The translations under genes and the position numbers were made by a program. From the NCBI GenBank assembly GCA_902762905.1, contig CACWQE010000014.1, positions 1-48,863 of the forward strand: 48,863 bases of DNA, in the 5' to 3' direction. Below, in pieces: positions 1 through 8,997 of this stretch. Below the pieces are notes generated by a model. It was not told the origin of the DNA and did no database searches. It worked only from the letters and a program-made list of their open reading frames with translations. The first letter of the stretch is position 1; each line of letters starts with the position of its first letter. This stretch comes from an uncultured Lachnospiraceae bacterium (lineage in GTDB: Bacteria; Bacillota; Clostridia; Lachnospirales; Lachnospiraceae).

Positions 1-125
1 ATTAGTGTCTGCTGCGTGCGAGCCCGTAACGCAAGTGTGCCTGCTGCAATATGACACCGCCTAAAGCCGGGCTCATACACTCCTGACATGCGCGTCCGTC
101 ATTTACGCTGTGCAAGGGTGAAAGT
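1..125. other. G+C-rich non-coding edge, possible group II intron fragment
   Basis: No convincing gene is seen. A hand count gives about 57% G+C in the first 120 bases, clearly above the neighbouring DNA. GTGCG, which matches the usual 5' start of group II introns, lies at 17-21. A 7-bp stem pairs GAGCCCG (20-26) with CGGGCTC (68-74). The text resembles the structured 5' part of a bacterial group II intron. No complete intron can lie inside the window, because the SulP gene begins its 3' end at 126. It may be a fragment or the edge of a neighbouring element. This is inference only. Confidence 0.25.
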
Positions 126-1772
126 CTACAGGAGAGAGGTTGCCCGAGCCAATGCATCATCAATATGAGCACAGAAGTTATCTGCCCCGATCAGATCTAC
201 AAAGCCGTCTTTCTGCATCGTTTTATATGGCTGTTCATTGACATGCGAAAATACGAGTTGTACATTGTGACGCTTACAGTCTTCGTAAAGTTGTTCGAGA
301 GAGTGCATAGCAGTTGCGTCTACAGCGGGTACACCACGCATGCGGATGACCAGACATTTTGTAAAGTCTTTTAAGGTGATATCGGCGAGACGATCCGCTG
401 CACCAAAGAACATAGGACCGCTGATCTCATAGACACGGATTCCCTTCGGTACATCACGAAGCTCTATGGCATCTGGATCGGATTCGTCGTCATAATAAGT
501 CCATCCGCGTACTTCAGTTTCCTCACTCATTCGTTTCATGAATAGGAGACAGGCGATGATCATGCCGGCTTCGATTGCCACTACAAGGTCAAAGATAACG
601 GTTAATGCGAAAGTCATTAATAATACGATGATATCACTTTTTGGTGCAGTCTTGCATAGATTTACAAAGGTTCTCCATCCGCACATGTTATAAGCAACCA
701 TAAAAAGGATTGCAGCAATTGTTGGCATTGGAATGAGTGCGGCATATGGCATTAGGATTACAAGTACCAAAACTAAGACAATCGCATGTACCATACCGGC
801 GATCGGAGTACGACCTCCATTTTTGATATTCGCTGCGGTTCTGGCAATGGCACCGGTAGCAGGAATACCACCAAAGAATGCAGAACCGAGGTTACCGATT
901 CCTTGTGCAATTAATTCCATATTAGAACGGTGATGGGAATTGATCATACTATCTGCAACGACACACGATAGTAAGGATTCAATTGCGGCAAGAATGGCAA
1001 TCGTGAATCCGTCAGACATTTCTGCCTGCAATATCTCCATGCTGAAATGAGGAACATGAAATGGCGGTAAATGACTGCTGATCGTATATAGATCGCCAAT
1101 CGTGTTAACGGGAAGTTTCCCCAATTTTACAATTAGAATTCCAACAATTACGGCAATCAAAGAACCGGGAATGGTTTTATTAACAAATGGCCACAAAATG
1201 AGAATTGCAAGACAGATGATTCCGACAAGGACTGCCCAGCCATTTATGGTGGTGAAATAGTGGATCACACATTGCATTTTCTCCATGGTCTCTACCGGTT
1301 TGACATCTTTGGCATAAGTAAGACCGAAGAAATCTTTTAACTGGCCGATCACAATAGTGACAGCAATACCTGCGGTAAATCCGGTTACAATTGTATAAGG
1401 AATGAATTTGATCAGTGCTCCAACGCGAAATACACCCATTAAGATCAAAAGGATACCGGCAATGATAGTTGCCATGATCAGTCCATCCATGCCGTTGCGG
1501 GCAACGATGCCTGCAACGATGGTTGCAAATGCAGCTGTCGGTCCGGCAATCTGTACACGGCTTCCTCCAAAAAAGGATATTAGAAATCCGGCTACGATAG
1601 CGGTGTAGATACCTTGTTCTGGTCCAACACCGGATGCCAGAGCAAGTGCAATGGATAATGGTAATGCAATGATTGCCACAATAATTCCGGCAATGACGTC
1701 TTTTGCAAATTGCTCTTTACTGTAATTTTTCATTACACTAAATAACATTGGTTTTAATTTGTCTGGTTTCAT
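126..1772 (-). CDS. SulP-family anion transporter with STAS domain
   Basis: This 548-residue inner-membrane protein carries anions (sulfate, bicarbonate or similar; substrate not predictable) by the SulP/SLC26 mechanism. The first 430 or so residues are very hydrophobic, with about 11-12 membrane segments and the SulP-type stretch IAGPTAAFATIVAGI. The last 100 or so residues form a soluble STAS domain (GVPAVDATAMHSLEQL), a cytoplasmic regulatory module. I start at 1772 because GGGAGAG lies about 7 bases upstream on the minus strand; an in-frame ATG at 1817 has no such site. A promoter sits at 1829-1857. The gene is divergent from cmk. Its 3' end abuts the G+C-rich edge, so the last few residues might be replaced ones. 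Family is certain, substrate unknown. Confidence 0.93.
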   Translation of the reverse strand: MKPDKLKPMLFSVMKNYSKEQFAKDVIAGIIVAIIALPLSIALALASGVGPEQGIYTAIVAGFLISFFGGSRVQIAGPTAAFATIVAGIVARNGMDGLIMATIIAGILLILMGVFRVGALIKFIPYTIVTGFTAGIAVTIVIGQLKDFFGLTYAKDVKPVETMEKMQCVIHYFTTINGWAVLVGIICLAILILWPFVNKTIPGSLIAVIVGILIVKLGKLPVNTIGDLYTISSHLPPFHVPHFSMEILQAEMSDGFTIAILAAIESLLSCVVADSMINSHHRSNMELIAQGIGNLGSAFFGGIPATGAIARTAANIKNGGRTPIAGMVHAIVLVLVLVILMPYAALIPMPTIAAILFMVAYNMCGWRTFVNLCKTAPKSDIIVLLMTFALTVIFDLVVAIEAGMIIACLLFMKRMSEETEVRGWTYYDDESDPDAIELRDVPKGIRVYEISGPMFFGAADRLADITLKDFTKCLVIRMRGVPAVDATAMHSLEQLYEDCKRHNVQLVFSHVNEQPYKTMQKDGFVDLIGADNFCAHIDDALARATSLL

Positions 1773-1828
1773 AGTATTCTCTCCCTCAAATGTTTCATTT
1801 GCTGGGTGGTAAGTCACCCGAGTTCGAT

Positions 1829-1857
1829 ATTATAGCACTTTCCCTATAAATTGACAA
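1829..1857 (-). promoter_or_regulatory. Promoter of the SulP transporter gene
   Basis: On the minus strand TTGTCA (plus 1852-1857) and TATAAT (plus 1829-1834) are separated by exactly 17 bases, a near-consensus sigma-A promoter. It lies back to back with the cmk promoter. Confidence 0.75.
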
Positions 1858-1865
1858 TAAAGTTC

Positions 1866-1894
1866 TTTATACGGCTGTGGTTTTCTGGTATAAT
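1866..1894 (+). promoter_or_regulatory. Extended -10 promoter for cmk
   Basis: TGG-TATAAT at 1886-1894 is a perfect -10 with the TGn extension. The -35 at 1866-1871 (TTTATA) is weak, which extended -10 promoters tolerate. It is expected to drive cmk and possibly ispH-rpsA. Confidence 0.6.
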
Positions 1895-2026
1895 AATATA
1901 TTGTGATTGTATTCAGTGATTGTGGAATTTACAGCAGGAGAGAGTCATTGTTGTTTTATTTCATAACATAATAGATGATTTTATAATAGGATAGAGATGC
2001 TTGAAGAGCGGATAGGAGAGAAGAAT

Positions 2027-2692
2027 ATGGCAGCAATTGCAATTGATGGACCGGCAGGTGCGGGAAAAAGTACCATTGCCAAGAAAGTAGCAAAAGAGTT
2101 AGGATATATATATGTAGATACGGGAGCAATGTACCGTGCAATTGCATATTATCTGGTAACGAATCACATTGATATTGAGGATGAAGAGGCATTGAATACA
2201 GCATGCAGTCAGATCACAATTCGGATTGCGTATGAAGATGGTGCACAGCAGGTTTACCTGAACGATGAGAATGTAACCCCGTATCTTCGGACAGAAGAGA
2301 CTGGTAATATGGCATCCAAGTCTTCTGCTAAGGCTCCGGTTCGTGCAGCATTATTAGATTTGCAACGGGATATGGCAAAGGAATATGATGTTGTAATGGA
2401 TGGCAGGGATATTGGAACGAATGTATTGCCGGATGCAGAGGTTAAGATCTATCTGACGGCATCTTCGAAAGAGAGGGCGAATCGTCGGTATAAGGAATTG
2501 ATCGAGAAAGGGGAAAAACCGGATTTTGATCAGATCGAGGCAGATATCATTGAACGGGATAACCGGGATATGAACCGTGCTATTGCGCCACTTAAGCAGG
2601 CAGAGGATGCAGTGTTAGTGGACAGCTCGGATATGGGAATTGAAGAAGTGGTACAGGCAATTCTTAATGCAGCAAGGGATAGAGAATTATAG
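2027..2692 (+). CDS. cmk: Cytidylate kinase
   Basis: Cytidylate kinase transfers phosphate from ATP to CMP and dCMP in the cytoplasm, feeding RNA, DNA and CDP-lipid synthesis. The 221-residue length fits the bacterial family. The N-terminus carries the P-loop GPAGAGKST, followed by YVDTGAMYRA for nucleotide binding, MDGRDIGT in the middle, and the lid region near RANRRYKE. I start at 2027 because AGGAGAG (2014-2020) is six bases upstream; an earlier in-frame ATG at 1997 has no good site. The gene heads the cmk-ispH/rpsA pair, an arrangement widespread in Clostridia. Confidence 0.97.
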   Translation: MAAIAIDGPAGAGKSTIAKKVAKELGYIYVDTGAMYRAIAYYLVTNHIDIEDEEALNTACSQITIRIAYEDGAQQVYLNDENVTPYLRTEETGNMASKSSAKAPVRAALLDLQRDMAKEYDVVMDGRDIGTNVLPDAEVKIYLTASSKERANRRYKELIEKGEKPDFDQIEADIIERDNRDMNRAIAPLKQAEDAVLVDSSDMGIEEVVQAILNAARDREL

Positions 2693-2798
2693 AAGCATAT
2701 TTTAACTTTGATGTCAGATATGTGCAAAAGAAACTTGTGTGTAAGAGTCTGAGTATAGAAGAGAAATGGCATTTGGATAATAAATGAAGGAGACAAAT

Positions 2799-4733
2799 AT
2801 GCAGGTGATATTAGCAAAGACAGCTGGGTTTTGCTTTGGTGTGAAGCGTGCAGTTGATATGGTATATGAGCAGGCCGAACATGGGGATGTCTATACTTAT
2901 GGACCGATTATTCACAATGAAGAGGTTGTGAAAGATTTAGAACAAAAAGGAGTTCAGATTGTAGAAGGGGAAGAAGAACTTGCAAACTTATCAGAAGGAA
3001 CGATTGTGATTCGTTCCCATGGTGTGGAACGCCGCATCTATGATATTGCGAAAGATCATCATTTAAATCTCGTGGATGCAACGTGTCCATTTGTGAAAAA
3101 GATTCATAAGATTGTCGATCAGGATAGTGCCAAAGGCAATCAGATCATCATTATTGGTAACAAACATCACCCGGAGGTAATGGGAATCTGTGGCTGGTGT
3201 AATGGGGAACCAATTGTGATTGAGAGCGAGAAAGAGGCTGAGAATTTGTCGGATTTTGGGGAAAAACAGTTAAGTCTCGTAGCGCAAACGACATTTAATC
3301 ACAAGAAATTCAATAAGATGGTTGAAATTTTTGAAAAAAAAGGTTATAATATAACCGTTTATAACACCATATGCAATGCAACGGAGGAGAGACAGAAGGA
3401 AGCCGCGACGATTGCAAAGCAGGTAGATGCGATGATAGTGATTGGTGGAAGGACCAGTTCGAATACGCAAAAGCTATATGAGATTAGCAAAAAAGAATGT
3501 GCAAATACTTACTATATACAGACACTCGTTGACTTGGATTTAGCTACTTTTGAATCCGTTGGTAGGGTAGGTATTACTGCAGGGGCATCTACCCCTAATC
3601 AAATTATTAAGGAGGTTCATGGTAGCATGGCAGAAGATTTTGGAACAATGTTTGAAGCTAGTTTAGCAGATGAGAGCAGAATTAGCGCAGGTAAGATTGT
3701 GAAAGGAACAGTTATTGACGTTAAGGATGACGAGATTATCTTGAACATCAATTACAAGGCAGATGGAATTATCACAAAGAATGAGTATTCTAACGATGCA
3801 AGCATTTCTTTGAAGGATAAGGTTCAGGTTGGTGAGACAATTGAAGCCAAAGTTATTAAGACGAATGATGGTGACGGACAGGTATTATTATCTGTTAAGC
3901 GTGTAGCAGCTGAGAAGGCTAATGAGAAGTTAGAGGAAGCTTACAACAACGAAGAAGTATTGAAGGGTGTTGTTACTCAGGTATTAGATGGTGGATTAAG
4001 TGTTACTGTAGATGAAGCCAGAGTATTCATCCCGGCAAGTCTTGTTTCAGATATGTATGAGAAAGACTTATCTAAGTACAAGGATCAGGAGATTGAGTTC
4101 AAGATTACTGAGTTCAATCCTCGCAAGAGAAGAATCATTGGTAACCGTAAGATGTTGATCGAGGCAGAGAAGAAAGCTGCTAAGGAAGCATTATTTGCAA
4201 GAATCAATGTTGGTGATACGGTAGAAGGAACTGTTAAGAATGTAACAGATTTCGGTGCGTTCATCGATTTAGGTGGAGCAGATGGATTACTTCATATTTC
4301 TGAGATGTCTTGGGGCAGAGTAGATAATCCTAAGAAGTTATTCAATGTTGGTGATCATGTAAAAGCCTTGATCAAGGATATTCAGGGTGAGAAGATTGCG
4401 TTAAGCCTTAAGTTTGAGGATACGAACCCATGGTTAACTGCAGCAGATAAGTATGCAATTGGTAATGTAGTAAAGGGTAAAGTTGCAAGAATGACAGATT
4501 TTGGCGCATTTATTGAGTTAGAGCCAGGCGTTGATGCATTATTGCATGTATCTCAGATTGCTAAGGAGCATATCGAGAAGCCATCTAGTGTATTATCTGT
4601 AGGTCAGGAAGTGGAAGTTAAGGTTGTTGACTTCAAGCCAGAAGAGAGAAAGATCAGCCTTAGTATGAAAGCATTACTTCCGGATGATGAGGAAGAGGCA
4701 GCTGCAGAAGAGGAAGCTCCTGTAGAAGAATAA
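2799..4733 (+). CDS. ispH-rpsA: IspH (HMBPP reductase) fused to ribosomal protein S1
   Basis: This 644-residue protein joins two functions. Residues 1 to about 280 are 4-hydroxy-3-methylbut-2-enyl diphosphate reductase, the last step of the MEP isoprenoid pathway. The three 4Fe-4S cysteines are at 12 (GFCFGV), 96 (DATCPF) and 192 (NTICNATEE). His39, His74 and His124 and catalytic Glu126 (HHPEVMG) line up with the E. coli enzyme. From about 300 onward four S1 RNA-binding repeats follow, the last two with the classic DFGAFI motif, and the protein ends in an acidic tail. Such fusions are known in Clostridia; whether the S1 part works on the ribosome is not settled by sequence. I chose ATG 2799, six bases after AAGGAG, over ATG 2784. 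A strong terminator follows. Confidence 0.96.
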   Translation: MQVILAKTAGFCFGVKRAVDMVYEQAEHGDVYTYGPIIHNEEVVKDLEQKGVQIVEGEEELANLSEGTIVIRSHGVERRIYDIAKDHHLNLVDATCPFVKKIHKIVDQDSAKGNQIIIIGNKHHPEVMGICGWCNGEPIVIESEKEAENLSDFGEKQLSLVAQTTFNHKKFNKMVEIFEKKGYNITVYNTICNATEERQKEAATIAKQVDAMIVIGGRTSSNTQKLYEISKKECANTYYIQTLVDLDLATFESVGRVGITAGASTPNQIIKEVHGSMAEDFGTMFEASLADESRISAGKIVKGTVIDVKDDEIILNINYKADGIITKNEYSNDASISLKDKVQVGETIEAKVIKTNDGDGQVLLSVKRVAAEKANEKLEEAYNNEEVLKGVVTQVLDGGLSVTVDEARVFIPASLVSDMYEKDLSKYKDQEIEFKITEFNPRKRRIIGNRKMLIEAEKKAAKEALFARINVGDTVEGTVKNVTDFGAFIDLGGADGLLHISEMSWGRVDNPKKLFNVGDHVKALIKDIQGEKIALSLKFEDTNPWLTAADKYAIGNVVKGKVARMTDFGAFIELEPGVDALLHVSQIAKEHIEKPSSVLSVGQEVEVKVVDFKPEERKISLSMKALLPDDEEEAAAEEEAPVEE

Positions 4734-4750
4734 TAGGAATGATAATGGAA

Positions 4751-4782
4751 CCTCGCCTTAAGTATTAAGGCGGGGTTTCTTT
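4751..4782 (+). terminator. Rho-independent terminator after ispH-rpsA
   Basis: A 10-bp stem (4751-4760 with 4766-4775), a five-base loop and a T-rich tail (TTTCTTT). It closes the cmk-ispH/rpsA unit. Confidence 0.9.
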
Positions 4783-4814
4783 AGTTATGAGGCATGCAAA
4801 GGGGGATACATAAT

Positions 4815-5591
4815 ATGGCATATGATTATGAGAATTTTAAGAAAGATGTCTATCAGTTGACGAACATTAATCTGTCGTTATATAAAGAACGTCAGATGAA
4901 ACGTCGAATCGAATCTCTGATGAAACGAAAAGGTTATACAACATTTGATACTTACTTTGCAGCAATGAAGAAAGATTCCGCTTTGTTACGTGCATTTGTC
5001 AGTTACCTGACCATTAATGTATCCGAGTTCTATCGGAATCCGAAGCAGTGGGAATTGTTTGAGAATCAGATGATTCCATATTTAGAGAAACGTTTCGGTA
5101 AACAGATTCATATCTGGAGTGCAGCGTGTTCTACCGGTGATGAACCATATACAATTGCAATGATATTAGCGAGACATTTTCCTTTGAATCAGATTAAGAT
5201 CTATGCAACGGATATTGATGAAGATGTGCTTGCTTTTGCAAAGGAAGGAATTTATAGTGAGAGAAGTTTGGAGCGTCTCCCAAAAGACCTGTTACAGAAA
5301 CATTTTACAAAGCAAGGAAAAGATTATCAGATTAATGCAGATCTGAAAGCCTGTGTAGAATTTCGCAAACATAACTTGCTTGAAGATAGGTATCCAACAG
5401 GAATGCATATGATCGTGTGCCGGAATGTGGTCATCTATTTTACGGATGAGGCGAAGGACGGAGTTTATAAGAAGTTTCACAATACATTAGTGAAAGATGG
5501 AATCCTGTTTATTGGAAGTACAGAGCAGATCATTCATTCCAAAGAGATCGGTTTCGATTCTGTAGATTCATTCTTTTACAAGAAAGTATGA
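4815..5591 (+). CDS. cheR: CheR-type protein-glutamate O-methyltransferase
   Basis: CheR uses S-adenosylmethionine to methylate glutamates of chemoreceptors in the cytoplasm, for sensory adaptation. The 258-residue protein has the N-terminal helical domain (YENFKKDVYQLTNINLSLYK), the SAM-binding motif WSAACSTGDEPYT, the acidic strand YATDIDEDVL and the conserved CRNVVIYF. ATG 4815 is used because AAGGGGG ends nine bases upstream. No other chemotaxis gene is nearby and terminators stand on both sides, so it is an orphan at this locus. No promoter is obvious; it may be read through from the gene upstream. The methyltransferase family is secure; a receptor partner is not visible. Confidence 0.93.
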   Translation: MAYDYENFKKDVYQLTNINLSLYKERQMKRRIESLMKRKGYTTFDTYFAAMKKDSALLRAFVSYLTINVSEFYRNPKQWELFENQMIPYLEKRFGKQIHIWSAACSTGDEPYTIAMILARHFPLNQIKIYATDIDEDVLAFAKEGIYSERSLERLPKDLLQKHFTKQGKDYQINADLKACVEFRKHNLLEDRYPTGMHMIVCRNVVIYFTDEAKDGVYKKFHNTLVKDGILFIGSTEQIIHSKEIGFDSVDSFFYKKV

Positions 5592-5642
5592 GATAGGGTA
5601 TCGAATGAAAATAGCTTGTAAATATAGAATTTGTAGATGTAG

Positions 5643-5672
5643 AAAGAACCTGCCTTGATGGCAGGTTCTTTT
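5643..5672. terminator. Terminator after cheR, probably bidirectional
   Basis: A perfect 12-bp stem (5643-5654 with 5660-5671) with a five-base loop. A T-run follows on the plus strand, and a shorter one (TTTCT) on the minus strand, where it would end the convergent YprB-like gene. Confidence 0.88.
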
Positions 5673-5701
5673 GTAATAATTCCTAAGGATATACATAGGA
5701 G

Positions 5702-6790
5702 TTACAGATATTGCTTCAAGATAGCCAGTATTGTTGCCTGTTGCAGTGATTCGGGTGCATCCAACAGAGATTGTACGGTTTGGTATGTTTGTTTGCTACT
5801 GATATCTTCTAAGAAACAGTCAAAGGAATCTGAAAGATAACAGGGGATAAATGCTGCCTGCTGTTTGATGTAACAGGTTGCTTTCGTTGCTTTGACCCGA
5901 TGGTCAGGTTCGACGTAGGTTGCAACACTCTTATGGATTGCCATATCCTCTTGTGGCAGATAATAATAATTTTTATAATCTGCAAAATAATGTTTCAGAG
6001 TTTGATCCTTGATTGGAATCCAGATATTGGCATGTTGTCCGGCTGCATTTAGGTAGACACCATCTTTGCTGACGGCAAGCCGTTTAGGCAAATAGGAAGC
6101 CGATGTGTGTTCCCATTCCAGATGAAGGGATTGTTCTTCCTCGGTGATTGTAAGATTGGTGATTGTCATATGCTCAAAAAACATCGTGTAATTAAGGATA
6201 ACACTAAGTTGTGGCATTCCAAGAAGGTCATCATGATTATGTAGAAGTAATAAATGTTCCTCCTGTTCGTTTGGTTTCGCAACATATCGTTGATATATAT
6301 GGATCAGATCTTTGCCGGTATAGGTATCCTCCCGATTGATTCCAAGATAACCTTCAATGGAGGTCTGCTTCATGGAAGAAAGCCCAAAGAGATTCTTGTA
6401 GGAACGAATCAAACGGAAGATATCAATCTGTCCGAGTGTTTCCCATGCAGGATCTTCCAAGCCTTGAGCGATACATTTGTTGCGAAGATAGGGAATATCA
6501 AAGCCTAATCCGTTAAAATGTACCAGATGCGTAAAGTCCTTGCTAAATGTATGAAAGGCATGTAATAAATCTCCCTCACTGTAACCATCATCGTTAAACC
6601 ATTGGCGGATATGAAGGGAATTATCTTCATACCATAAGACGCCGATCAGATAAAGAGTGGTATGTGCTGCAGCAAATCCGGTCGTTTCGATATCAAAAAA
6701 GAGAAATCTGCCATCTGGATATTGGGTTGTATAATAAGCTGGAAGTTTATATTCCGGCTGTAGTTCTTCTGTATAAGAAATTGTCTTCAT
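5702..6790 (-). CDS. YprB-like RNase H-fold exonuclease-family protein
   Basis: This 362-residue protein belongs to the DnaQ/RNase H-like superfamily, close to Bacillus YprB. Visible metal-ligand motifs are FFDIETTG (DxE), HFNGLGFDIPYL and HNHDDLLGM, in the order expected for DEDD 3'-5' nucleases. The C-terminal 150 residues are not recognisable and may bind substrate. ATG at 6790 is used because AAGGAG lies seven bases upstream; the frame stays open 16 codons further but without a site. It is divergent from ruvA and convergent with cheR. Biological substrate is unknown; DNA repair is suggested only by its closeness to ruvAB. Confidence 0.85.
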   Translation of the reverse strand: MKTISYTEELQPEYKLPAYYTTQYPDGRFLFFDIETTGFAAAHTTLYLIGVLWYEDNSLHIRQWFNDDGYSEGDLLHAFHTFSKDFTHLVHFNGLGFDIPYLRNKCIAQGLEDPAWETLGQIDIFRLIRSYKNLFGLSSMKQTSIEGYLGINREDTYTGKDLIHIYQRYVAKPNEQEEHLLLLHNHDDLLGMPQLSVILNYTMFFEHMTITNLTITEEEQSLHLEWEHTSASYLPKRLAVSKDGVYLNAAGQHANIWIPIKDQTLKHYFADYKNYYYLPQEDMAIHKSVATYVEPDHRVKATKATCYIKQQAAFIPCYLSDSFDCFLEDISSKQTYQTVQSLLDAPESLQQATILAILKQYL

Positions 6791-6857
6791 GCATATTCTC
6801 CTTACATAACAAAATGTCAGTCTGACAGAATCTATCATAGCATAATACGAAAGAATG

Positions 6858-6866
6858 TGCTATAAT
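6858..6866 (+). promoter_or_regulatory. Extended -10 promoter for ruvA
   Basis: TGC-TATAAT, a perfect extended -10, lies about 40 bases before the ruvA start. The -35 region at about 6838-6843 is poor. Confidence 0.5.
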
Positions 6867-6907
6867 CAAACAGGTAATTGAGAGATATCATCACGAGAGA
6901 GGTTCAT

Positions 6908-7516
6908 ATGATAGGATATATCAAGGGCACGGTAGAAGAGATTTTATCGGATTATATATTATTAGAGAATCGGGGAATTGGATATCAGGTATATACATCT
7001 GGTATGGCACTTAATAGATTGCATATGCATCAGGAGCAGAAGATGTATACATATCTACATGTCAGAGAAGATGGTGTGACATTATTTGGATTCCCTACCA
7101 CAGAAGAATTAGATACTTTTAAACTTTTGATCGGAGTTAGTGGAGTTGGCCCGAAGGTGGCTTTATCTGTTCTGTCTACATTGTCGGTACAGGATCTTGC
7201 TCTTGCTGTTATGGCGGGCGATACCAAGGCAATTACCAAGGCGAATGGAATTGGTGCGAAAGGTGCCGCAAGACTTATTATGGAATTGAAAGATAAGTTA
7301 CAGGTGGAGGATGTGTTTGGTGTTGGCAGTGATACCGATAGTCAGGCATCCCCTGCGGATCTTTCCAATGGAGATAGCGTACAGGATACCGTGCTGGCAT
7401 TGGTTAGTCTGGGATATTCAGACATGGATGCAATTAAGGCAATCAAGCAGGTGCCGGGTGCAGAAAGTATGGATTCAGAAACCTTGTTAAAGGCTGCGTT
7501 GAAGAAGATATTTTAA
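6908..7516 (+). CDS. ruvA: Holliday junction DNA helicase subunit RuvA
   Basis: RuvA is the tetrameric protein that binds Holliday junctions and loads the RuvB motor. The 202-residue length is normal. It begins with the OB-fold (MIGYIKGTVEEI), followed by the helix-hairpin-helix pair (LIGVSGVGPKVALS and ANGIGAKGAARLIMELK) and the C-terminal domain that touches RuvB (ALVSLGYSDMDAIKAI). ATG 6908 follows GAGAGG at a normal distance and gives the usual N-terminus. ruvB follows after 59 bases in the same direction; ruvC is not in this window. Confidence 0.97.
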   Translation: MIGYIKGTVEEILSDYILLENRGIGYQVYTSGMALNRLHMHQEQKMYTYLHVREDGVTLFGFPTTEELDTFKLLIGVSGVGPKVALSVLSTLSVQDLALAVMAGDTKAITKANGIGAKGAARLIMELKDKLQVEDVFGVGSDTDSQASPADLSNGDSVQDTVLALVSLGYSDMDAIKAIKQVPGAESMDSETLLKAALKKIF

Positions 7517-7575
7517 CTGCGGCTAATCTGTGAATGCAATTAGATAGGTCAAGGAATATTAAGGTATAGAAGCGT

Positions 7576-8586
7576 ATGGCAGAGAGAATGATTTCAACCC
7601 AGATACTTCCAGAGGATGTGAAGATTGAGAATCGGTTACGTCCAGTGATGTTGGAAGATTATATTGGACAGGAAAAAGCAAAAAACAATTTGAAGATATT
7701 TATAGAGGCGGCTAAGAAACGTAATGAGGCTCTTGATCATGTATTGTTATATGGACCTCCGGGACTTGGAAAGACAACTATGGCATCGATCATTGCCAAT
7801 GAGATGGGAAGTAATATGAAGATTACTTCTGGCCCGGCAATTGAGAAACCGGGAGAGCTGGCGGCAATTCTCAACAATCTGAATGAGAATGATGTATTGT
7901 TCATTGATGAGATTCATCGTTTGAACCGACAGGTGGAAGAGGTATTGTATCCAGCAATGGAAGATTTTGCAATTGATATTATGATCGGTAAGGGACAAGC
8001 GGCTAGAAGTATCCGGTTAGATCTTCCGAAGTTTACATTGGTGGGAGCAACCACAAGAGCAGGTATGTTGACGGCACCGCTACGGGATCGTTTTGGAGTT
8101 GTGAATCGTTTGGAATTCTATTCGAACGAGGAGTTGAAGCAGATTGTGTTACGTTCAGCAGATGTATTAGATGTGACGATTGATGAACAGGGAGCATTGG
8201 AGATTGCAAGAAGATCAAGAGGAACGCCTAGACTTGCGAACCGTTTATTGAAACGTGTGCGGGATTTTGCACAAGTGTCATTTGATGGACATATTGATGA
8301 AGAAGTAGCGAAACAGGCACTTGACCGTTTGGAAGTAGATTCTTTTGGATTGGATCAGATCGATCGTAATATCATTTTGACCATGATCCAGAAGTTTGAT
8401 GGAAAGCCGGTGGGATTAGATACATTAGCAGCGGCGATCGGAGAAGATGCGGGAACAATAGAAGATGTCTATGAACCATATCTGATTAAGAATGGGTTAC
8501 TTGCCAGAACACCAAGAGGACGGGTGGCAACCCCGACGGCGTATCGGCATTTCGGATTAGAACAATTGATAAATGGAGGAGAGTAA
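7576..8586 (+). CDS. ruvB: Holliday junction DNA helicase subunit RuvB
   Basis: RuvB is the hexameric AAA+ motor that drives branch migration with RuvA. In the 336-residue protein the P-loop GPPGLGKTT, Walker [10 protein letters not shown], sensor [11 protein letters not shown] and arginine finger region APLRDRFG are all present. The C-terminal winged helix ([19 protein letters not shown]) binds DNA. Start 7576 gives the family N-terminus ahead of [11 protein letters not shown]. It is followed after three bases by zapA, so the two are probably co-translated. Confidence 0.98.
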   Translation: MAERMISTQILPEDVKIENRLRPVMLEDYIGQEKAKNNLKIFIEAAKKRNEALDHVLLYGPPGLGKTTMASIIANEMGSNMKITSGPAIEKPGELAAILNNLNENDVLFIDEIHRLNRQVEEVLYPAMEDFAIDIMIGKGQAARSIRLDLPKFTLVGATTRAGMLTAPLRDRFGVVNRLEFYSNEELKQIVLRSADVLDVTIDEQGALEIARRSRGTPRLANRLLKRVRDFAQVSFDGHIDEEVAKQALDRLEVDSFGLDQIDRNIILTMIQKFDGKPVGLDTLAAAIGEDAGTIEDVYEPYLIKNGLLARTPRGRVATPTAYRHFGLEQLINGGE

Positions 8587-8589
8587 GCG

Positions 8590-8994
8590 ATGGCAGAAAA
8601 GAATGATATTCCAGTAGTGATTAACGGACGTATCTATAATTTGAGTGGATATGAGAATACGGATTATTTACAGGAAGTTGCTAATTACATGAACAGCAAG
8701 ATTGCAGAATGTAAGGCTTCTGATGGCTTCCGCAGACTGAATGCAGAATATCAGAATATATTGTTGGCAATTAATATTGCAGATGATTATTTCAAGGTGA
8801 AAAGTGAGACTGGTAAATTATCTGCACAGGATGACGAGAAGGAAAAACAGATTTATGATCTGCGGCATGAAGTGATCGAGACGCAGATTAAGTATGAATC
8901 TGCTATGCGTTTAGTAGAGGAATATAAAGAACAGGTAAATGCATTACAGCGTAAGATCATTCAGTTAGAGGCAGAGAAAGCAAGACAGGAGTAG
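8590..8994 (+). CDS. zapA: Cell division protein ZapA-like
   Basis: ZapA binds and bundles FtsZ filaments at the division site. The 134-residue protein starts with the family fold (VVINGRIYNLSGYENTDYLQEVANYMNSKI is the conserved zone, residues 9-38). A long C-terminal coiled coil rich in E, K and Q follows. GGAGGA overlaps the end of ruvB just before the ATG. Gaps are three bases on each side, to ruvB and to the U32 peptidase gene. The family is clear; the function is inferred from homologues. Confidence 0.88.
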   Translation: MAEKNDIPVVINGRIYNLSGYENTDYLQEVANYMNSKIAECKASDGFRRLNAEYQNILLAINIADDYFKVKSETGKLSAQDDEKEKQIYDLRHEVIETQIKYESAMRLVEEYKEQVNALQRKIIQLEAEKARQE

Positions 8995-8997
8995 AAT

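Noticed and set aside
4794..4814. Earlier in-frame ATG for CheR at 4794
   Set aside because: It lies before the GGGGG ribosome site; the added residues are not part of the family N-terminus.
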